Assembly: GCF_004346095.1 (NCBI RefSeq)
Contig: NZ_SLZV01000007.1
Coordinates: 61,517-125,516 of the forward strand
Reading direction: 5' to 3'
From: Faecalimonas umbilicata
Lineage (GTDB): Bacteria; Bacillota; Clostridia; Lachnospirales; Lachnospiraceae
DNA length: 64,000 nt
The notes beneath the pieces were generated by a model, which was given only the letters and a program-made list of their open reading frames with translations, ran no database searches and was not told where the DNA came from. The position numbers were made by a program, and so were the translations under genes. Positions 7,891-19,434 of the stretch are shown here, in pieces (positions within the stretch are counted from its first letter, which is position 1; each line of letters begins with the position of its first letter).

Positions 7891-10740
7891 TTATTCCCCC
7901 TGCCGCAACAGCGGTGCAATATACTTTCCGGTGTAAGAGCATTCGGAAGCGGCAACCTGTTCCGGTGTTCCTTTTGCGATCACCGTCCCTCCTTTGTCTC
8001 CTCCTTCCGGACCGATATCGATCAGATAATCAGCCGTTTTAATCACATCCAGATTATGCTCAATGACTACCACTGTATTTCCATCTGCAGACAGCTTCTG
8101 CAAAATTTCTGTAAGCTTATGCACATCTGCAAAATGCAGTCCAGTTGTCGGTTCATCCAAGATATACACTGTTTTTCCGGTGCTGCGCTTACTCAATTCC
8201 GCCGCCAATTTGATCCTCTGCGCTTCTCCTCCCGACAATGTGGTGGATGGCTGTCCAAGACGAATGTAAGACAGTCCTACATCATACAACGTCTCCATTT
8301 TCCTGCGGATGCTCGGCACATTTTCAAAGAAATGAAGTGCTTCTTCCACAGTCATATTGAGTACATCATAAATACTTTTTCCTTTATATTTTACCTCCAA
8401 CGTCTCACGGTTATACCTTTTTCCATGACAAACTTCACATGGTACATAGACATCCGGCAAAAAGTGCATCTCGATTTTCAGGATCCCATCTCCACTGCAC
8501 GCTTCACATCGTCCTCCCTTGACATTAAAACTGAATCTTCCTTTCTTATACCCTCTGGCCTTTGCGTCTGCCGTTGCCGCAAACAGATCACGGATCAGAT
8601 CAAAGACTCCCGTATAAGTTGCTGGATTCGATCTCGGTGTCCTTCCGATCGGAGATTGGTCTATATTGATTACTTTATCTACCTGTTCCAGCCCTTCGAT
8701 CCGCGTATGCTTTCCAGGAATTGTCCGGGCGCGGTTTAGTTCTTTTGCCAGTGCTTTATATAAAATCTCATTCACAAGAGAACTCTTTCCGGATCCCGAG
8801 ACTCCTGTTACACATGTCATGACCCCCAGTGGAATCTCCACATCAATATTTTTCAAATTGTTTTCTCTCGCTCCAAGAATCTTAAGAAATCCTTTCGGCT
8901 CCCTTCTTTCTTCCGGCACCGGAATCTTCTTCCGACCGCTCAAATACGCGCCCGTCACAGATTTTTTATTTTTCATAATCTCTTTTGCCGTACCTGCCGC
9001 TACAACTTCTCCGCCATGCTCTCCTGCCCCCGGACCGATATCGACAATATAATCCGCTTCCTTCATCGTATCTTCATCATGTTCTACAACAATCAGTGTA
9101 TTTCCAAGGTCTCTTAAATGCTTCAACGTCTTTAACAACTTGTCATTGTCTCTCTGGTGCAGTCCAATGCTCGGCTCATCAAGGATGTAGGCCACACCTA
9201 CAAGTCCGGAACCGATCTGGGTCGCCAGTCGGATTCTCTGTGCCTCACCGCCGGAGAGTGTTCCTGTCGCCCGAGAAAGGGTAAGGTAATCCAGCCCAAC
9301 ATCCATCAGAAAATTTGTCCTCGCTTTGATCTCCTTTAGAATCTGTCCGCCGATCAGCTCCTGTGTCTCTGTCAACACGAGTTCTGCAAGAAATTTTTGC
9401 AATTTTTCGATTGATAATGCGGTTACCTCCGCAATATTCATTCCGCCGACAGTCACTGCAAGCGCATCCTTCTTCAAACGCTGTCCCCCACAAGTATGAC
9501 ACGGGGTAATCCGCATAAAAGATTCATATTCTGCTTTCATCGTCTCAGAACCAGTCTCCCGGTATCGGCGCTCTACATTCCTTAGCAGTCCCTCAAACGC
9601 GACATCATAAACACCTTCACCCCGCTGTCCTTTATAGTACACTTTCACTTCCCTTCCATCTGTACCATGAATCAGCACATGCTGCACCGCTTCCGGATAG
9701 TCCTCAAACGGCGTATCCAGATCAAATCCGTACTCTTTGCAGAGCGCCTCCAGGATTGCTCTTGTAAAACTCCCTTTATCTGTGCAAGACTGCCATCCAA
9801 TCACCGTAATCGCTCCGTCATTGATACTGAGTGTTTTATCCGGGATCATCAAATCAATATCAAATTCCATCTTATATCCAAGACCATAACAATCCGGACA
9901 TGCTCCAAAAGGATTATTGAAAGAAAAGCTTCTCGGCTCAATCTCTTCGATACTGATTCCACAATCTGGACAGGAAAAACTCTGGCTGAAATTTAATGTT
10001 TCTCCGCCGATCACATCTACCTGAAGCAATCCTTCCGCCAATGTCAGTACACTCTCAATCGAATCTGACAGTCTTTTTTCAATCCCTTCCCGTACGATCA
10101 GACGATCTACAACAATTTCAATATTATGCTTGATATTCTTATCCAGTATAATCTCCTCGGTCAGTTCATACATACTTCCATCCACGCGCACACGAACATA
10201 TCCACTCTTCTTCGCTTTCTCAAACAGTTTTGCGTGAGTTCCCTTGCGCCCTCTGACTACCGGAGCAAGTAGTTGAATCTTCGTTCCTTCCGGCAGTTCC
10301 ATAATCTGATCTGTCATCTGATCCACTGTCTGCTTTTTAATCTCTTTTCCACACTTTGGACAATGTGGGATACCAATCCTGGCATACAGTAATCGAAAAT
10401 AATCATAAATCTCTGTCACCGTTCCAACCGTCGACCTCGGATTTCGATTCGTAGATTTCTGATCGATCGAAATCGCCGGGGAAAGGCCTTCGATACTCTC
10501 TACATCCGGCTTCTCCATCTGTCCTAGAAACTGTCTCGCGTAGGAGGATAATGACTCCATATACCTTCTCTGTCCCTCTGCATAAATCGTATCAAATGCC
10601 AGAGAAGACTTTCCAGAACCACTCAATCCTGTCAATACTACAAGCTCATTTCTCGGAATATCCACATCAATATTTTTCAGATTGTGTTCGTTTGCACCTC
10701 TAATCTTAATATACTGCTTCTTTTCTGCTTTGCGTGCCAT
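7891..10740 (-). CDS. uvrA: UvrA, excinuclease ABC subunit A
   Basis: Damage-recognition ATPase of nucleotide excision repair. It has two ABC modules with Walker A motifs [11 protein letters not shown] (N-terminal) and [11 protein letters not shown] (around residue 640). Each module has its LSGGEAQRI signature. Zinc-binding CxxC pairs are visible at CPDCG/CPDCYG, CHTCGG and [14 protein letters not shown]. The 949-residue length is typical. It begins 25 bases after the uvrB stop with a purine-rich ribosome site (AAGAGGTAAG), so uvrB and uvrA form an operon. Confidence 0.98.
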   Translation of the reverse strand: MARKAEKKQYIKIRGANEHNLKNIDVDIPRNELVVLTGLSGSGKSSLAFDTIYAEGQRRYMESLSSYARQFLGQMEKPDVESIEGLSPAISIDQKSTNRNPRSTVGTVTEIYDYFRLLYARIGIPHCPKCGKEIKKQTVDQMTDQIMELPEGTKIQLLAPVVRGRKGTHAKLFEKAKKSGYVRVRVDGSMYELTEEIILDKNIKHNIEIVVDRLIVREGIEKRLSDSIESVLTLAEGLLQVDVIGGETLNFSQSFSCPDCGISIEEIEPRSFSFNNPFGACPDCYGLGYKMEFDIDLMIPDKTLSINDGAITVIGWQSCTDKGSFTRAILEALCKEYGFDLDTPFEDYPEAVQHVLIHGTDGREVKVYYKGQRGEGVYDVAFEGLLRNVERRYRETGSETMKAEYESFMRITPCHTCGGQRLKKDALAVTVGGMNIAEVTALSIEKLQKFLAELVLTETQELIGGQILKEIKARTNFLMDVGLDYLTLSRATGTLSGGEAQRIRLATQIGSGLVGVAYILDEPSIGLHQRDNDKLLKTLKHLRDLGNTLIVVEHDEDTMKEADYIVDIGPGAGEHGGEVVAAGTAKEIMKNKKSVTGAYLSGRKKIPVPEERREPKGFLKILGARENNLKNIDVEIPLGVMTCVTGVSGSGKSSLVNEILYKALAKELNRARTIPGKHTRIEGLEQVDKVINIDQSPIGRTPRSNPATYTGVFDLIRDLFAATADAKARGYKKGRFSFNVKGGRCEACSGDGILKIEMHFLPDVYVPCEVCHGKRYNRETLEVKYKGKSIYDVLNMTVEEALHFFENVPSIRRKMETLYDVGLSYIRLGQPSTTLSGGEAQRIKLAAELSKRSTGKTVYILDEPTTGLHFADVHKLTEILQKLSADGNTVVVIEHNLDVIKTADYLIDIGPEGGDKGGTVIAKGTPEQVAASECSYTGKYIAPLLRQGE

Positions 10741-10765
10741 TTCTTACCTCTTCTTTTCTTTGTCC

Positions 10766-12757
10766 TTATGATTCCTCTATCTCCAACAGCTTTTTCTTAA
10801 ATTCTATCAGCTGATCTCTTAGTTCTGCTGCCACCTCAAAATTCAGTTCTGCTGCGGCTTTTTTCATCTTCTTATTAATATCCTTAATTGCAGCCTGTAA
10901 TTCCTTTTCACTCATAGATTCCGGATCTTTTTCCAGCTTCATCTCCTCGGAAGACACCTTTTTTGAAATACTGATCAGATCCCGTACGGATTTGTGTATT
11001 GTCTTCGGCGTAATTCCATGCTTCTCATTGTATTCCATCTGCACCTGACGTCTTCGCTTTGTCTCTTCAATGGCAGCCTTCATAGAATCTGTCATCGTAT
11101 CCGCGTACATGATCACATGACCCTCTGCATTCCTTGCAGCTCGACCGATCGTCTGGATCAGCGATGTCTCCGAACGAAGGAATCCTTCCTTGTCTGCATC
11201 GAGAATCGCAACAAGTGTGATCTCCGGAATATCCAACCCTTCTCGCAAAAGGTTGATTCCCACAAGAACATCGAACACATCCATACGCATATCGCGGATG
11301 ATCTCTGTCCGCTCCAAAGTGTCGATATCCGAATGAAGGTATTTCACCCGGATTCCAAGTTCTCGCATATAATCCGTAAGATCCTCTGCCATACGCTTCG
11401 TCAGCGTTGTGATCAGCACCTTATTTTTCTTCGCAATCTCTTTATTCACTTCGCCAACAAGATCGTCTATCTGCCCTTCCACCGGACGTACTTCCACCTC
11501 CGGATCAAGAAGTCCTGTCGGACGGATTACCTGCTCTGCCCGCAGAAGTTCATTGCGTTCCTCATACTCTCCCGGCGTAGCAGAGACAAACAGCATTTGA
11601 TTGACCTTACTTTCAAATTCTTCAAAATTCAGCGGTCGGTTATCCAACGCCGAAGGAAGCCTAAACCCATAGTCCACCAAAGTCTTCTTGCGCGAGCGGT
11701 CCCCCGCATACATTCCCCCAATCTGCGGAATTGTCTTATGTGACTCATCGATCATAATGATGAAATCATCCGGAAAATAATCAATCAATGTGTGTGGCGC
11801 TTCTCCCGGCTTTAATCCCGTCAGGTGTCTGGAATAATTCTCAATTCCCGAACAGAATCCAGTTTCTCTCATCATCTCGATATCGAAATTCGTCCGTTCT
11901 GCGATTCTCTGTGCCTCCAGCAGCTTGTCCTCACTCTTAAAGTATCGAACCTGCTCCTCCAGTTCTTCCTCGATCGCCTTCGTTGCCCGGTCAATGCTCT
12001 CCTTCGATACGACGTAGTGTGATGCCGGAAAAATTGCAACATGGCTCAGTTCGCTCTTAATCTCTCCTGTCAGAAGATCAATCTCCGTGATCCGTTCAAT
12101 CTCATCTCCAAAAAACTCTGCTCGGATTGCATAATCTTCCGAGATTGCCGGAAAGATTTCCAGTACATCGCCTCTTACACGGAAGGTTCCACGCTTAAAA
12201 TCCATATCATTTCTATCGTATTGAATCTCAATCAACTTCGCAATGACCTCATCCCGGTCCTTGATCATACCCGGCCTCAGCGAGATCACCATCTCCTGAT
12301 AATCAATCGGTGAACCCAGTCCATAGATGCAAGATACACTCGCCACAATAATCACATCTCTTCGCTCCGACAGTGCAGCTGTCGCAGAGTGTCGAAGCTT
12401 ATCAATCTCATCATTGATGGCAGAATCCTTTGCAATGTAGGTGTCCGAAGATGGAACATAGGCTTCTGGTTGGTAGTAGTCATAGTAGGATACAAAGTAT
12501 TCTACCGCATTATTAGGAAAGAACTCTTTAAATTCGCCGTATAACTGGGCAGCCAAAGTTTTATTGTGGGCGATAATCAATGTTGGTTTATTTAATTGTG
12601 CGATGACGTTCGCCATCGTAAATGTCTTACCGGAACCGGTAACGCCAAGAAGTGTCTGGCATTGGTTGCCTTCCTGAAAGCCTTTTACAAGCTGGTCGAT
12701 GGCTTGCGGCTGGTCGCCGGTTGGGGCGTATTCTGATACTAATTCAAAATGATCCAT
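10766..12757 (-). CDS. uvrB: UvrB, excinuclease ABC subunit B
   Basis: Helicase-like subunit that verifies the lesion after UvrA loading and recruits UvrC. Walker A is [13 protein letters not shown] near residue 40, and the beta-hairpin region with [10 protein letters not shown] is at about 92-101. A C-terminal UVR motif (about 620-660) is the UvrC contact. The start is fixed by a TAGGAGGAATTTC ribosome site. It is transcribed away from the ZIP transporter gene and leads directly into uvrA. Confidence 0.98.
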   Translation of the reverse strand: MDHFELVSEYAPTGDQPQAIDQLVKGFQEGNQCQTLLGVTGSGKTFTMANVIAQLNKPTLIIAHNKTLAAQLYGEFKEFFPNNAVEYFVSYYDYYQPEAYVPSSDTYIAKDSAINDEIDKLRHSATAALSERRDVIIVASVSCIYGLGSPIDYQEMVISLRPGMIKDRDEVIAKLIEIQYDRNDMDFKRGTFRVRGDVLEIFPAISEDYAIRAEFFGDEIERITEIDLLTGEIKSELSHVAIFPASHYVVSKESIDRATKAIEEELEEQVRYFKSEDKLLEAQRIAERTNFDIEMMRETGFCSGIENYSRHLTGLKPGEAPHTLIDYFPDDFIIMIDESHKTIPQIGGMYAGDRSRKKTLVDYGFRLPSALDNRPLNFEEFESKVNQMLFVSATPGEYEERNELLRAEQVIRPTGLLDPEVEVRPVEGQIDDLVGEVNKEIAKKNKVLITTLTKRMAEDLTDYMRELGIRVKYLHSDIDTLERTEIIRDMRMDVFDVLVGINLLREGLDIPEITLVAILDADKEGFLRSETSLIQTIGRAARNAEGHVIMYADTMTDSMKAAIEETKRRRQVQMEYNEKHGITPKTIHKSVRDLISISKKVSSEEMKLEKDPESMSEKELQAAIKDINKKMKKAAAELNFEVAAELRDQLIEFKKKLLEIEES

Positions 12758-12872
12758 GAAATTCCTCCTATGAATCTATTATCTTCATTCTCTTTGGTTA
12801 TTATATCAAAATATATAATAAAAGTACAGAAGAAATCGAATGTTTGTTCTGTTTCTTCTTTTTCCATTGCCA

Positions 12873-12901
12873 TTGACATTTTTCACACTTCACAATATGA
12901 T
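12873..12901 (+). promoter_or_regulatory. Promoter for the ZIP transporter gene
   Basis: TTGACA at 12873-12878 and TATGAT at 12896-12901 are separated by exactly 17 bases. A strong AAGGAGGTT ribosome site follows, a few bases before the ATG at 12960. No operator-like palindrome is obvious. Confidence 0.6.
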
Positions 12902-12959
12902 AACAATATAATTTTTCCATTAAACATTTCATTTTTATCAAAAAGTACAAGGAGGTTCT

Positions 12960-13751
12960 ATGTTAGATTTTAATACAATTGCAGGGGTTTCCATCCCATT
13001 TGTCGGAACTACCCTCGGCGCAGCTATGGTGTTTTTTATGAAAGACAAAATCCATCCTCTTTTGCAGAAGGCTTTGCTCGGATTTTCTTCCGGGGTAATG
13101 ATGGCCGCATCCGTCTGGTCTCTGCTGATTCCCGCAATGGATCTGTCTACCGAAAGAGGCATGGGAAAGTTCAGCTTCCTCCCAGCAATATCCGGTCTTC
13201 TGATCGGCATCTTGCTCCTGCTTCTCTGTGACCGCCTGATCCCACATCTACACCTCAATCAAACGCAACCGGAAGGACCAAAGAGCAGTCTTCAAAAAAC
13301 AACTATGATGATTCTTGCAGTCGCAATCCACAATCTGCCGGAAGGGATGGCAGTCGGTGCCGTATTTGCCGGACTGAAAAATGCCGGTACAGAGGTAACT
13401 CTTGCCTCTGCTTTTGCTCTCTCTGTCGGGATTGCAATTCAGAATTTCCCAGAAGGGGCAATCATCTCCATGCCACTGAAATCAGAAGGGATCAGCCGCA
13501 GAAAATCATTTCTCTACGGTACGCTTTCCGGTCTGGTGGAACCGTTTGGGGCAATCGCAGTAATCCTGCTCTCCGATTTTCTGATTCCACTCCTTCCATA
13601 CCTGCTAAGTTTTGCGGCAGGAGCTATGATTTATGTAATCGTAGAAGAGATCATCCCTGAGGCAAGTGAAGGAACACATTCCAACATTGCCACAATCGGA
13701 TTTGCAGTCGGCTTCTGTGTCATGATGATTCTGGATGTAGCACTCGGTTAA
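12960..13751 (+). CDS. ZIP-family metal transporter (ZupT/GufA type)
   Basis: 263 residues with about eight membrane helices. The two metal-binding signatures of ZIP transporters are present: HNLPEGMAVG in TM4 and QNFPEGAIISMPL in TM5. A variable hydrophilic loop lies around residues 95-115. Family members import zinc, sometimes iron or manganese; the specific metal cannot be told from sequence. The gene is single, with its own promoter, flanked by genes on the opposite strand. Confidence 0.92.
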   Translation: MLDFNTIAGVSIPFVGTTLGAAMVFFMKDKIHPLLQKALLGFSSGVMMAASVWSLLIPAMDLSTERGMGKFSFLPAISGLLIGILLLLLCDRLIPHLHLNQTQPEGPKSSLQKTTMMILAVAIHNLPEGMAVGAVFAGLKNAGTEVTLASAFALSVGIAIQNFPEGAIISMPLKSEGISRRKSFLYGTLSGLVEPFGAIAVILLSDFLIPLLPYLLSFAAGAMIYVIVEEIIPEASEGTHSNIATIGFAVGFCVMMILDVALG

Positions 13752-13787
13752 CTTTTCCCTTTATTTTAGAAACACTCCTCTAACAAA

Positions 13788-13838
13788 AGGACCGCACCTA
13801 TCTGGGTTCTTCATTTCCCCCTGATAGGTCGCAGTCCT
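13788..13838. terminator. Stem-loop between convergent ZIP and PatB genes
   Basis: A near-perfect stem pairs AGGACCGC-ACCTATC with GATAGGTCGCAGTCCT. It is followed on the plus strand by a short T-rich stretch (GTTCTTTC). It lies between two convergent genes and probably ends the ZIP transcript and perhaps both, although the T run is poor. Confidence 0.5.
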
Positions 13839-13946
13839 GTTCTTTCAAATTGAATATTCTGTCACAGATCCATATCCCAATTTCCTCTACGGTCGCATTT
13901 TTCTTCTGCAAACTAGCAGGAAATCTAAACTTTCACCGCTTCTATC

Positions 13947-15158
13947 TTAACAAAATACATACTCTGCAAGTCTGTCAAATGCCTCTTTTACCCGGCTAAA
14001 TGGAAGTGCCAAATTCATACGAATTGCACATGGACCGTGGAATGCACGCCCATCCTGCCAGACAACACCTACTTCATATCCTTTTGCCTGCACTTCATCG
14101 ATTGTAGTTCCATGTTCCTTACACCACTCCGTACAATCTAAAAACAGCATATACGTTCCCTGCGGTCTTGATACTTTTACCCCAGGGAAATGTGCTTCAA
14201 TAAAATCACATGCATATGTTACATTTTCACCAAGCACCTCGCGAAGCTCATCTGTCCACTCTGCACCCTCTTCACAGTAAGCTCCCATCAGCGCATACAT
14301 CGATAAGAGGTTGATCGAATTGTAATGGCATAAGGAAGATTCTTTTTCCACACGCTCGCGGATATATTTGTTATAGATAATATGGTAACTTCCTACCATT
14401 CCTGCAAGATTAAATGTCTTAGACGGAGCATACAGAGCTACTGTACGATTTTTCGCGTCTTCAGATACAGACTGTGTCGGAATATGCTGATTTCCATAGA
14501 GAACAAGATCAGACCAGATTTCATCGGAAATCACATAGACGTCATTCTCTTTATAAATCTCCATCGCCTTTTCTAATTCCCATCTTTCCCAGACACGTCC
14601 GGTCGGATTATGCGGAGAGCACAAAATTGCAGCATGAATTTTATGTTCTTTAATCTTTCGCTCCATATCTTCAAAATCCATACGCCAGATTCCATCCTCA
14701 TCCTGCACAAGCGGACTATGGATAATATCAAAGCCATTGTTCTTTAATGTATTGGTAAACCCGATGTAAGTCGGGCTATGTACAAGCACCGTATCTCCCT
14801 GTGAGCAGAAAACTCTGAGTGCACTTACAACACCTCCAAGCACACCGTTCTCATAACCGATACATTCCGGTGTCAACGCTTCCACACCGTTTCTTCTTTT
14901 CTGCCATTGGATAATACAGTCGAAATATTCTTTTCTTGGCTCGAAATATCCATAAGTCGTATGTCGGATACGCTCCTCCATCGCCTTTGGAATTGTCGGC
15001 ACTGCCGGAAAATTCATATCTGCCACCCACATCGGAATCAGATCAAATCCTTCTTTTAATGTCACTCCATCTTTGTATGGATCAAAAAACTCCGGAAGAT
15101 CTACTGCCACTGCATCTTTTCCATGTCTGTCCACAATTGTTGTAAAATCGTACTTCAT
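13947..15158 (-). CDS. PatB/MalY-type PLP aminotransferase, likely cystathionine beta-lyase
   Basis: Fold-type I pyridoxal-phosphate enzyme of the MalY/PatB subgroup, which usually cleaves cystathionine or cysteine C-S bonds. Visible marks are the early MWVADMNF segment, the SPHNPTGRVW substrate motif near residue 185, and the PLP lysine in APSKTFNLAGM near 242. The ATG at 15158, with AAAGGTGG upstream, is preferred over the start nine codons earlier. Length is about 403. It stands alone between a convergent gene and the AI-2E-family permease gene, so whether it acts in methionine metabolism or sulfide release is open. Confidence 0.88.
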   Translation of the reverse strand: MKYDFTTIVDRHGKDAVAVDLPEFFDPYKDGVTLKEGFDLIPMWVADMNFPAVPTIPKAMEERIRHTTYGYFEPRKEYFDCIIQWQKRRNGVEALTPECIGYENGVLGGVVSALRVFCSQGDTVLVHSPTYIGFTNTLKNNGFDIIHSPLVQDEDGIWRMDFEDMERKIKEHKIHAAILCSPHNPTGRVWERWELEKAMEIYKENDVYVISDEIWSDLVLYGNQHIPTQSVSEDAKNRTVALYAPSKTFNLAGMVGSYHIIYNKYIRERVEKESSLCHYNSINLLSMYALMGAYCEEGAEWTDELREVLGENVTYACDFIEAHFPGVKVSRPQGTYMLFLDCTEWCKEHGTTIDEVQAKGYEVGVVWQDGRAFHGPCAIRMNLALPFSRVKEAFDRLAEYVFC

Positions 15159-15221
15159 TGTTTTTCCACCTTTCTGCTGTATCATTTTTATTCCTACCGG
15201 CTATTGTCGGATTGGTTTCCC

Positions 15222-16343
15222 TTAAGGCTCTCTGAGCTTTTGAATCCCTTTGAGCAATATTTTCACATCATCTAAAATATAATCAAAGGCTCCTGCTTTG
15301 TACATATTAATAACGATCATTCCTGCCGGAACTGCCAGTATCATGCCAAATACACTTCCCATCTTGTAACCAACATAAAGCAGAACCAATGTCACAAGCG
15401 GCGTCAGTCCCATGCTATCTGCCACAAGCTTAGGCTGGATCAGCTGTCTTACAAGCTGTGTGGTAGCATATAAAATAATCAGACCGATTGCAAGTTTATA
15501 GTCCCCTGTCAGAAACTCGAATACAGCCCACGGTATCATTGCTGTCCCGGTTCCAAAAAATGGAAGAAAATCAAGCAGTGCAATCAAAATCGCACAGAGT
15601 AATACATACTTGACTTTTAAGAATGCCAGCCCCAAACTCAAGATCAGTGCAACAACGATCATAATCTTAAACTGCGCTTTAAAATATCCCCCCACTGCAT
15701 ATTTAAAATTGTCCACAACCATCGTCATTTTTTTCTGAACTGCACTTGGAGCAATCTTCTTGCTCCACACAATGATCTCGTCACGTTCCGCAATAAAAAT
15801 GTAGGCAGAAATGACCGTCACGATTACTGCAATCAAAATAGATGGAAGACGCTTTGCAAAGTTTCCTGCTGCAGTCACTGTCGGCTCGCTGATCCCCGTG
15901 ATCAAATCTGCCATTCCCTGATCCATATTGTTGACCATCTCATCCCAGCCCACCTGCAGTTCTGCCGGCAACAAATGAAAAATCCCCTGGAATTCTCTTC
16001 CGATCTGTCGAAAATCTTCCTCGAACTGCTGATACATCTCCGGAAAATTGTCAATAAAAATTTTGATTTCCGTAAACGCCTTGCTGAATCCAAAGTAAAG
16101 TCCTGTCACGATCAGACCGAGCACCATTACAATAATGATCGCTGAGCCCAGCTTTCTTACGATCTTCAACCGCTTTTCCAGCCATCGCACGACCGGATTG
16201 GCAATCATTGCGATTACCCACCCAATCACGAATGGCATAAAATACCCCATCAGTTGAAATCCTGCCACCACAAACACGACTGTTCCAATCAGACTGACCA
16301 AAAGACTTGCCGCCACTTTCCAGTAAGGTCTTCTGTCTTCCAT
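15222..16343 (-). CDS. AI-2E-family polytopic membrane transporter
   Basis: About 373 residues with the AI-2E/PerM arrangement: two or three N-terminal helices, a long soluble segment (about 95-160), then four or five helices near the C-terminus, including the LLDFLPFFGTGTAMIPW region characteristic of the family. Members export small molecules or sodium; only some are linked to autoinducer-2, so no substrate is assigned. The ATG at 16343 is used because AGAGGTGG lies just ahead of it; the upstream GTG would be part of that ribosome site. Confidence 0.85.
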   Translation of the reverse strand: MEDRRPYWKVAASLLVSLIGTVVFVVAGFQLMGYFMPFVIGWVIAMIANPVVRWLEKRLKIVRKLGSAIIIVMVLGLIVTGLYFGFSKAFTEIKIFIDNFPEMYQQFEEDFRQIGREFQGIFHLLPAELQVGWDEMVNNMDQGMADLITGISEPTVTAAGNFAKRLPSILIAVIVTVISAYIFIAERDEIIVWSKKIAPSAVQKKMTMVVDNFKYAVGGYFKAQFKIMIVVALILSLGLAFLKVKYVLLCAILIALLDFLPFFGTGTAMIPWAVFEFLTGDYKLAIGLIILYATTQLVRQLIQPKLVADSMGLTPLVTLVLLYVGYKMGSVFGMILAVPAGMIVINMYKAGAFDYILDDVKILLKGIQKLREP

Positions 16344-16387
16344 ATGCTCCACCTCTTTTTTATGAATCAGTAAGCTTTCTTTGCTTC

Positions 16388-17005
16388 TTAGTTTTCAGTT
16401 TCCTGTAATGTCTCTTCGTCATTTAGAAATTCTCGCTCGACCAGGTCCCAAATCTCATCTCTTCCCTGTTTTGTCTCCGAAGAGAATGGAATAACTGTCG
16501 TTCCCGGCACAAGCTGCAGACCTTCTTTTATCATTTTAACATGTTTTTGCACCTGGCTGCGCTTGATTTTATCTAATTTTGTCGCAATAATAATCGGATT
16601 ATATCCTTGATCCACGATCCACTGATACATCATCTTATCATTAGCCGATGGTTCATGCCGGATGTCGATCAGAAGAAACACTGCCCGTAACTGTTTTGAT
16701 GTATGCAGATATTTTTCAATCAATTTTCCCCACTGGATTTTCTCTTTCTCCGACACTTTTGCATATCCATATCCCGGGAGATCCACAAGGTACATCTCTT
16801 CATTGATATTATAAAAATTAATTGTCTGCGTCTTTCCTGGTGTGGCTGAAATTCTTGCATAGGATTTGCGGTTCATCAGCGCATTGATCAACGAAGATTT
16901 CCCCACATTTGATTTCCCTGCAAACGCAATCTCCGGCTTATCATTTTCCGGCAGCTTACTTGTGATCCCGCAGACAGTCTCTAAATTAATATTTCTGATA
17001 ATCAT
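16388..17005 (-). CDS. ysxC: YsxC/EngB ribosome-assembly GTPase
   Basis: 205-residue Ras-like GTPase needed for late assembly of the 50S ribosomal subunit. G1 is AGKSNVGKSS, G3 is DLPGYGYA, G4 is TKLDKIKRS and the G5 segment is near IPFSSETKQG. It follows lon by 17 bases on the same strand, the usual lon-ysxC order in Firmicutes. Confidence 0.96.
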   Translation of the reverse strand: MIIRNINLETVCGITSKLPENDKPEIAFAGKSNVGKSSLINALMNRKSYARISATPGKTQTINFYNINEEMYLVDLPGYGYAKVSEKEKIQWGKLIEKYLHTSKQLRAVFLLIDIRHEPSANDKMMYQWIVDQGYNPIIIATKLDKIKRSQVQKHVKMIKEGLQLVPGTTVIPFSSETKQGRDEIWDLVEREFLNDEETLQETEN

Positions 17006-17022
17006 AATTTTTCCTTTCCTTC

Positions 17023-19365
17023 CTATTCCGGAACAAATGCATGTTCTAACACTTCTTCCATTTGTTCTACCGGAATGATTTCCAGTCCTTTTGTAATCTC
17101 TGCTGAAAGTTCTTCCACATCTCTTTTGTTCCTTGCTGGGATCAGCACCTTCTTGATCCCGGCATTCTTGGCCGCCAACAATTTTTCTTTCAGACCTCCA
17201 ATCGGAAGCACTCTTCCACGCAGTGTGATCTCTCCTGTCATCGCAACATCTGCGCGCACTTTTCGATCCAGAATTGCCGAAAAGATTGCCGTCGCCATCG
17301 TGATTCCGGCAGATGGTCCGTCTTTTGGAACAGCCCCCTCCGGAATATGTACATGGAAATCATGTTTTTCAAAATAATCTGCCTCAATTCCATATTTTTC
17401 ACTGATCGAGCGAATATAGCTGATCCCGGCCATCGCCGACTCTTTCATGACATCCCCAAGCTGTCCGGTTAAAAGCAATTCCCCTTTTCCCGGCATCAGA
17501 TTCACTTCAATCTGAAGTGTATCCCCTCCGACACTTGTCCATGCCAGCCCGCGCACAATTCCGACTTCGTCTGTTTCATTTGCCATCTCATACGTGAAGA
17601 TTTCTTTTCCAAGATACTTTTCAATATTCTTCTCCGTCACCCGGATTTTCTTTCTGTCCTTCTCAAGAATCTCTTTTGCAGATTTCCTGCAAACAGCCCC
17701 AATTTTTCGCTCCAATTGGCGCACCCCTGCTTCTTTCGTGTAAGAACGGATCATCTTTCCTACGGCATTCTTACTGATCTGAAGTTGTTCCTCAGATAAT
17801 CCATGACGTTCCAATTGTTTCGGAATCAAATGTCTGTCTGCAATATGCTCTTTTTCATTTTCTGTGTAGCTGCTGATCTCAATGATCTCCATACGGTCTA
17901 ACAGCGGTCTCGGAATAGTTTGGAGTGAATTTGCAGTTGTGACAAACAGTACTTCCGAAAGATCCACCGGAACTTCAAGATAATGATCCCGGAACTTATA
18001 ATTCTGCTCACTGTCAAGCACTTCCAAAAGTGCTGAGAAAGTATCCCCCTTATAATCGGAGCTTGCTTTGTCTATCTCATCTAACAACATCAATGGATTT
18101 TTGACTCCTGCTGTCTTCAACCCATTTGCAATTCTTCCCGGCATTGCACCGACATACGTTTTCCTATGTCCCCGGATTTCTGCCTCATCTTTGACGCCGC
18201 CGAGCGAAATTCTCACATATGGTTTGTGAAGAGCTTTCGCAAGAGACCGTGCAATGGAAGTTTTTCCAGTTCCCGGAGGCCCTACCAGACACAGGATCGG
18301 TGTGTTCCCTTTCTGTGTGAGTGTACGGACTGCAAGATATTCCAACACACGCTCTTTGACTTCCTCCAATCCATAATGTTCTTTTTCCAGCACTTCTTTT
18401 GCGTAGGTTAAATCATAACTTTCTTCTTTCTTCTTATCCCACGGCATCTCCAGCATAGTCTCAATATAAGTTCGGATAACCGAAGTCTCTGCCGCACTTC
18501 CCATAGAATTTTTAAAACGCTTGATTTCTTTCATCAACTTCTCTTTGACTTCTTTGGATGCTTCCAGTTTCTTTGTCGCAGCCTCGAATTCTTCGGCATC
18601 ACTCATTGTCGTATCATCACCGAGTTCTTCCCGGATCAGTTTTAACTGTTCTCTTAAAATATACTCTCTCTGGTGTTTATCGACACGCTCTTTGACTTTG
18701 ACCTGAAGTTCTTCCTTAATATTCATGATCTGAAGTTCATTGGCCAACTTAAAACTAAGCAGCTCGTAAAGTTTCCATGGATCTCCTTCATTCAATAGTT
18801 CCTGAAGTTCCCGATAAGGAAGCGGAATATTTGCACAAATCTGTCTGACCAGCTTTTTGGGATCGTCAATATCAAGAATCTGTGCAACGGTCTCTTTACT
18901 GACTTTCGGACTTTTCACCCCTAACTCTGCAAACATTTCTTTCAGATTTCTCACAAGTGCTTCGGTCTGCGGATCCTGTTCCTGGATTCCTTCCTCCTCT
19001 GGCAACTCTTTTTTTTCTTCACGCTCTACTTCCACAAGCGCCCTCATGTATGGCTCCCCGCACTCAATATTGCGAAGCATTGCCCGCTCTTCGCCTACTA
19101 CAAGAATCCTCAAAATCTTTTTCGGAAGCTTGATCACTTGCTTGATTGTACCAATCGTCCCGATTTCAAACAATTCTTTTTGCTGTGGCTCTTCGGTCTC
19201 CACTTCCCGCTGTGTCACTAAAAATATTCTCTGATCTCCCACCATCGCTTCCTGCACGGCTTCGATCGATTTTTTCCTGCTGATATCAAAATGTACGACC
19301 ATCTCTGGAAGGATCGTCATGCCGCGAAGCGGAATCATCGGCAGGCTTTCCAGTATTTTCTCCAT
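17023..19365 (-). CDS. lon: Lon ATP-dependent serine protease
   Basis: 780 residues: an N-terminal substrate-binding domain with acidic linker stretches, an AAA+ module with Walker [12 protein letters not shown] near residue 365 and Walker B LMLLDEIDK, and a C-terminal protease domain. The catalytic Ser is in PKDGPSAGITMA (near 690) and the catalytic Lys in LPIGGLKEKLLAA. It degrades misfolded and selected regulatory proteins. It lies between clpX and ysxC in a quality-control gene run. Confidence 0.98.
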   Translation of the reverse strand: MEKILESLPMIPLRGMTILPEMVVHFDISRKKSIEAVQEAMVGDQRIFLVTQREVETEEPQQKELFEIGTIGTIKQVIKLPKKILRILVVGEERAMLRNIECGEPYMRALVEVEREEKKELPEEEGIQEQDPQTEALVRNLKEMFAELGVKSPKVSKETVAQILDIDDPKKLVRQICANIPLPYRELQELLNEGDPWKLYELLSFKLANELQIMNIKEELQVKVKERVDKHQREYILREQLKLIREELGDDTTMSDAEEFEAATKKLEASKEVKEKLMKEIKRFKNSMGSAAETSVIRTYIETMLEMPWDKKKEESYDLTYAKEVLEKEHYGLEEVKERVLEYLAVRTLTQKGNTPILCLVGPPGTGKTSIARSLAKALHKPYVRISLGGVKDEAEIRGHRKTYVGAMPGRIANGLKTAGVKNPLMLLDEIDKASSDYKGDTFSALLEVLDSEQNYKFRDHYLEVPVDLSEVLFVTTANSLQTIPRPLLDRMEIIEISSYTENEKEHIADRHLIPKQLERHGLSEEQLQISKNAVGKMIRSYTKEAGVRQLERKIGAVCRKSAKEILEKDRKKIRVTEKNIEKYLGKEIFTYEMANETDEVGIVRGLAWTSVGGDTLQIEVNLMPGKGELLLTGQLGDVMKESAMAGISYIRSISEKYGIEADYFEKHDFHVHIPEGAVPKDGPSAGITMATAIFSAILDRKVRADVAMTGEITLRGRVLPIGGLKEKLLAAKNAGIKKVLIPARNKRDVEELSAEITKGLEIIPVEQMEEVLEHAFVPE

Positions 19366-19434
19366 ATTTCCTCCAAATGTTATCTATTATAAAACAGGAC
19401 AGGAGAATCCGCTTCCCCCGTCCCTTTCTCTTTT

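Noticed and set aside
7848..7955. 36-codon upstream extension of mreB
   Set aside because: It starts with TTG, overlaps the end of uvrA, has no ribosome site, and the MreB fold begins at the ATG with AAAGGGG upstream.
10994..11743. Long plus-strand frame opposite uvrB
   Set aside because: It is a shadow of uvrB: rich in His, Cys, Arg and Leu, without a ribosome site or recognisable motif. The same holds for other antisense frames across the core genes.
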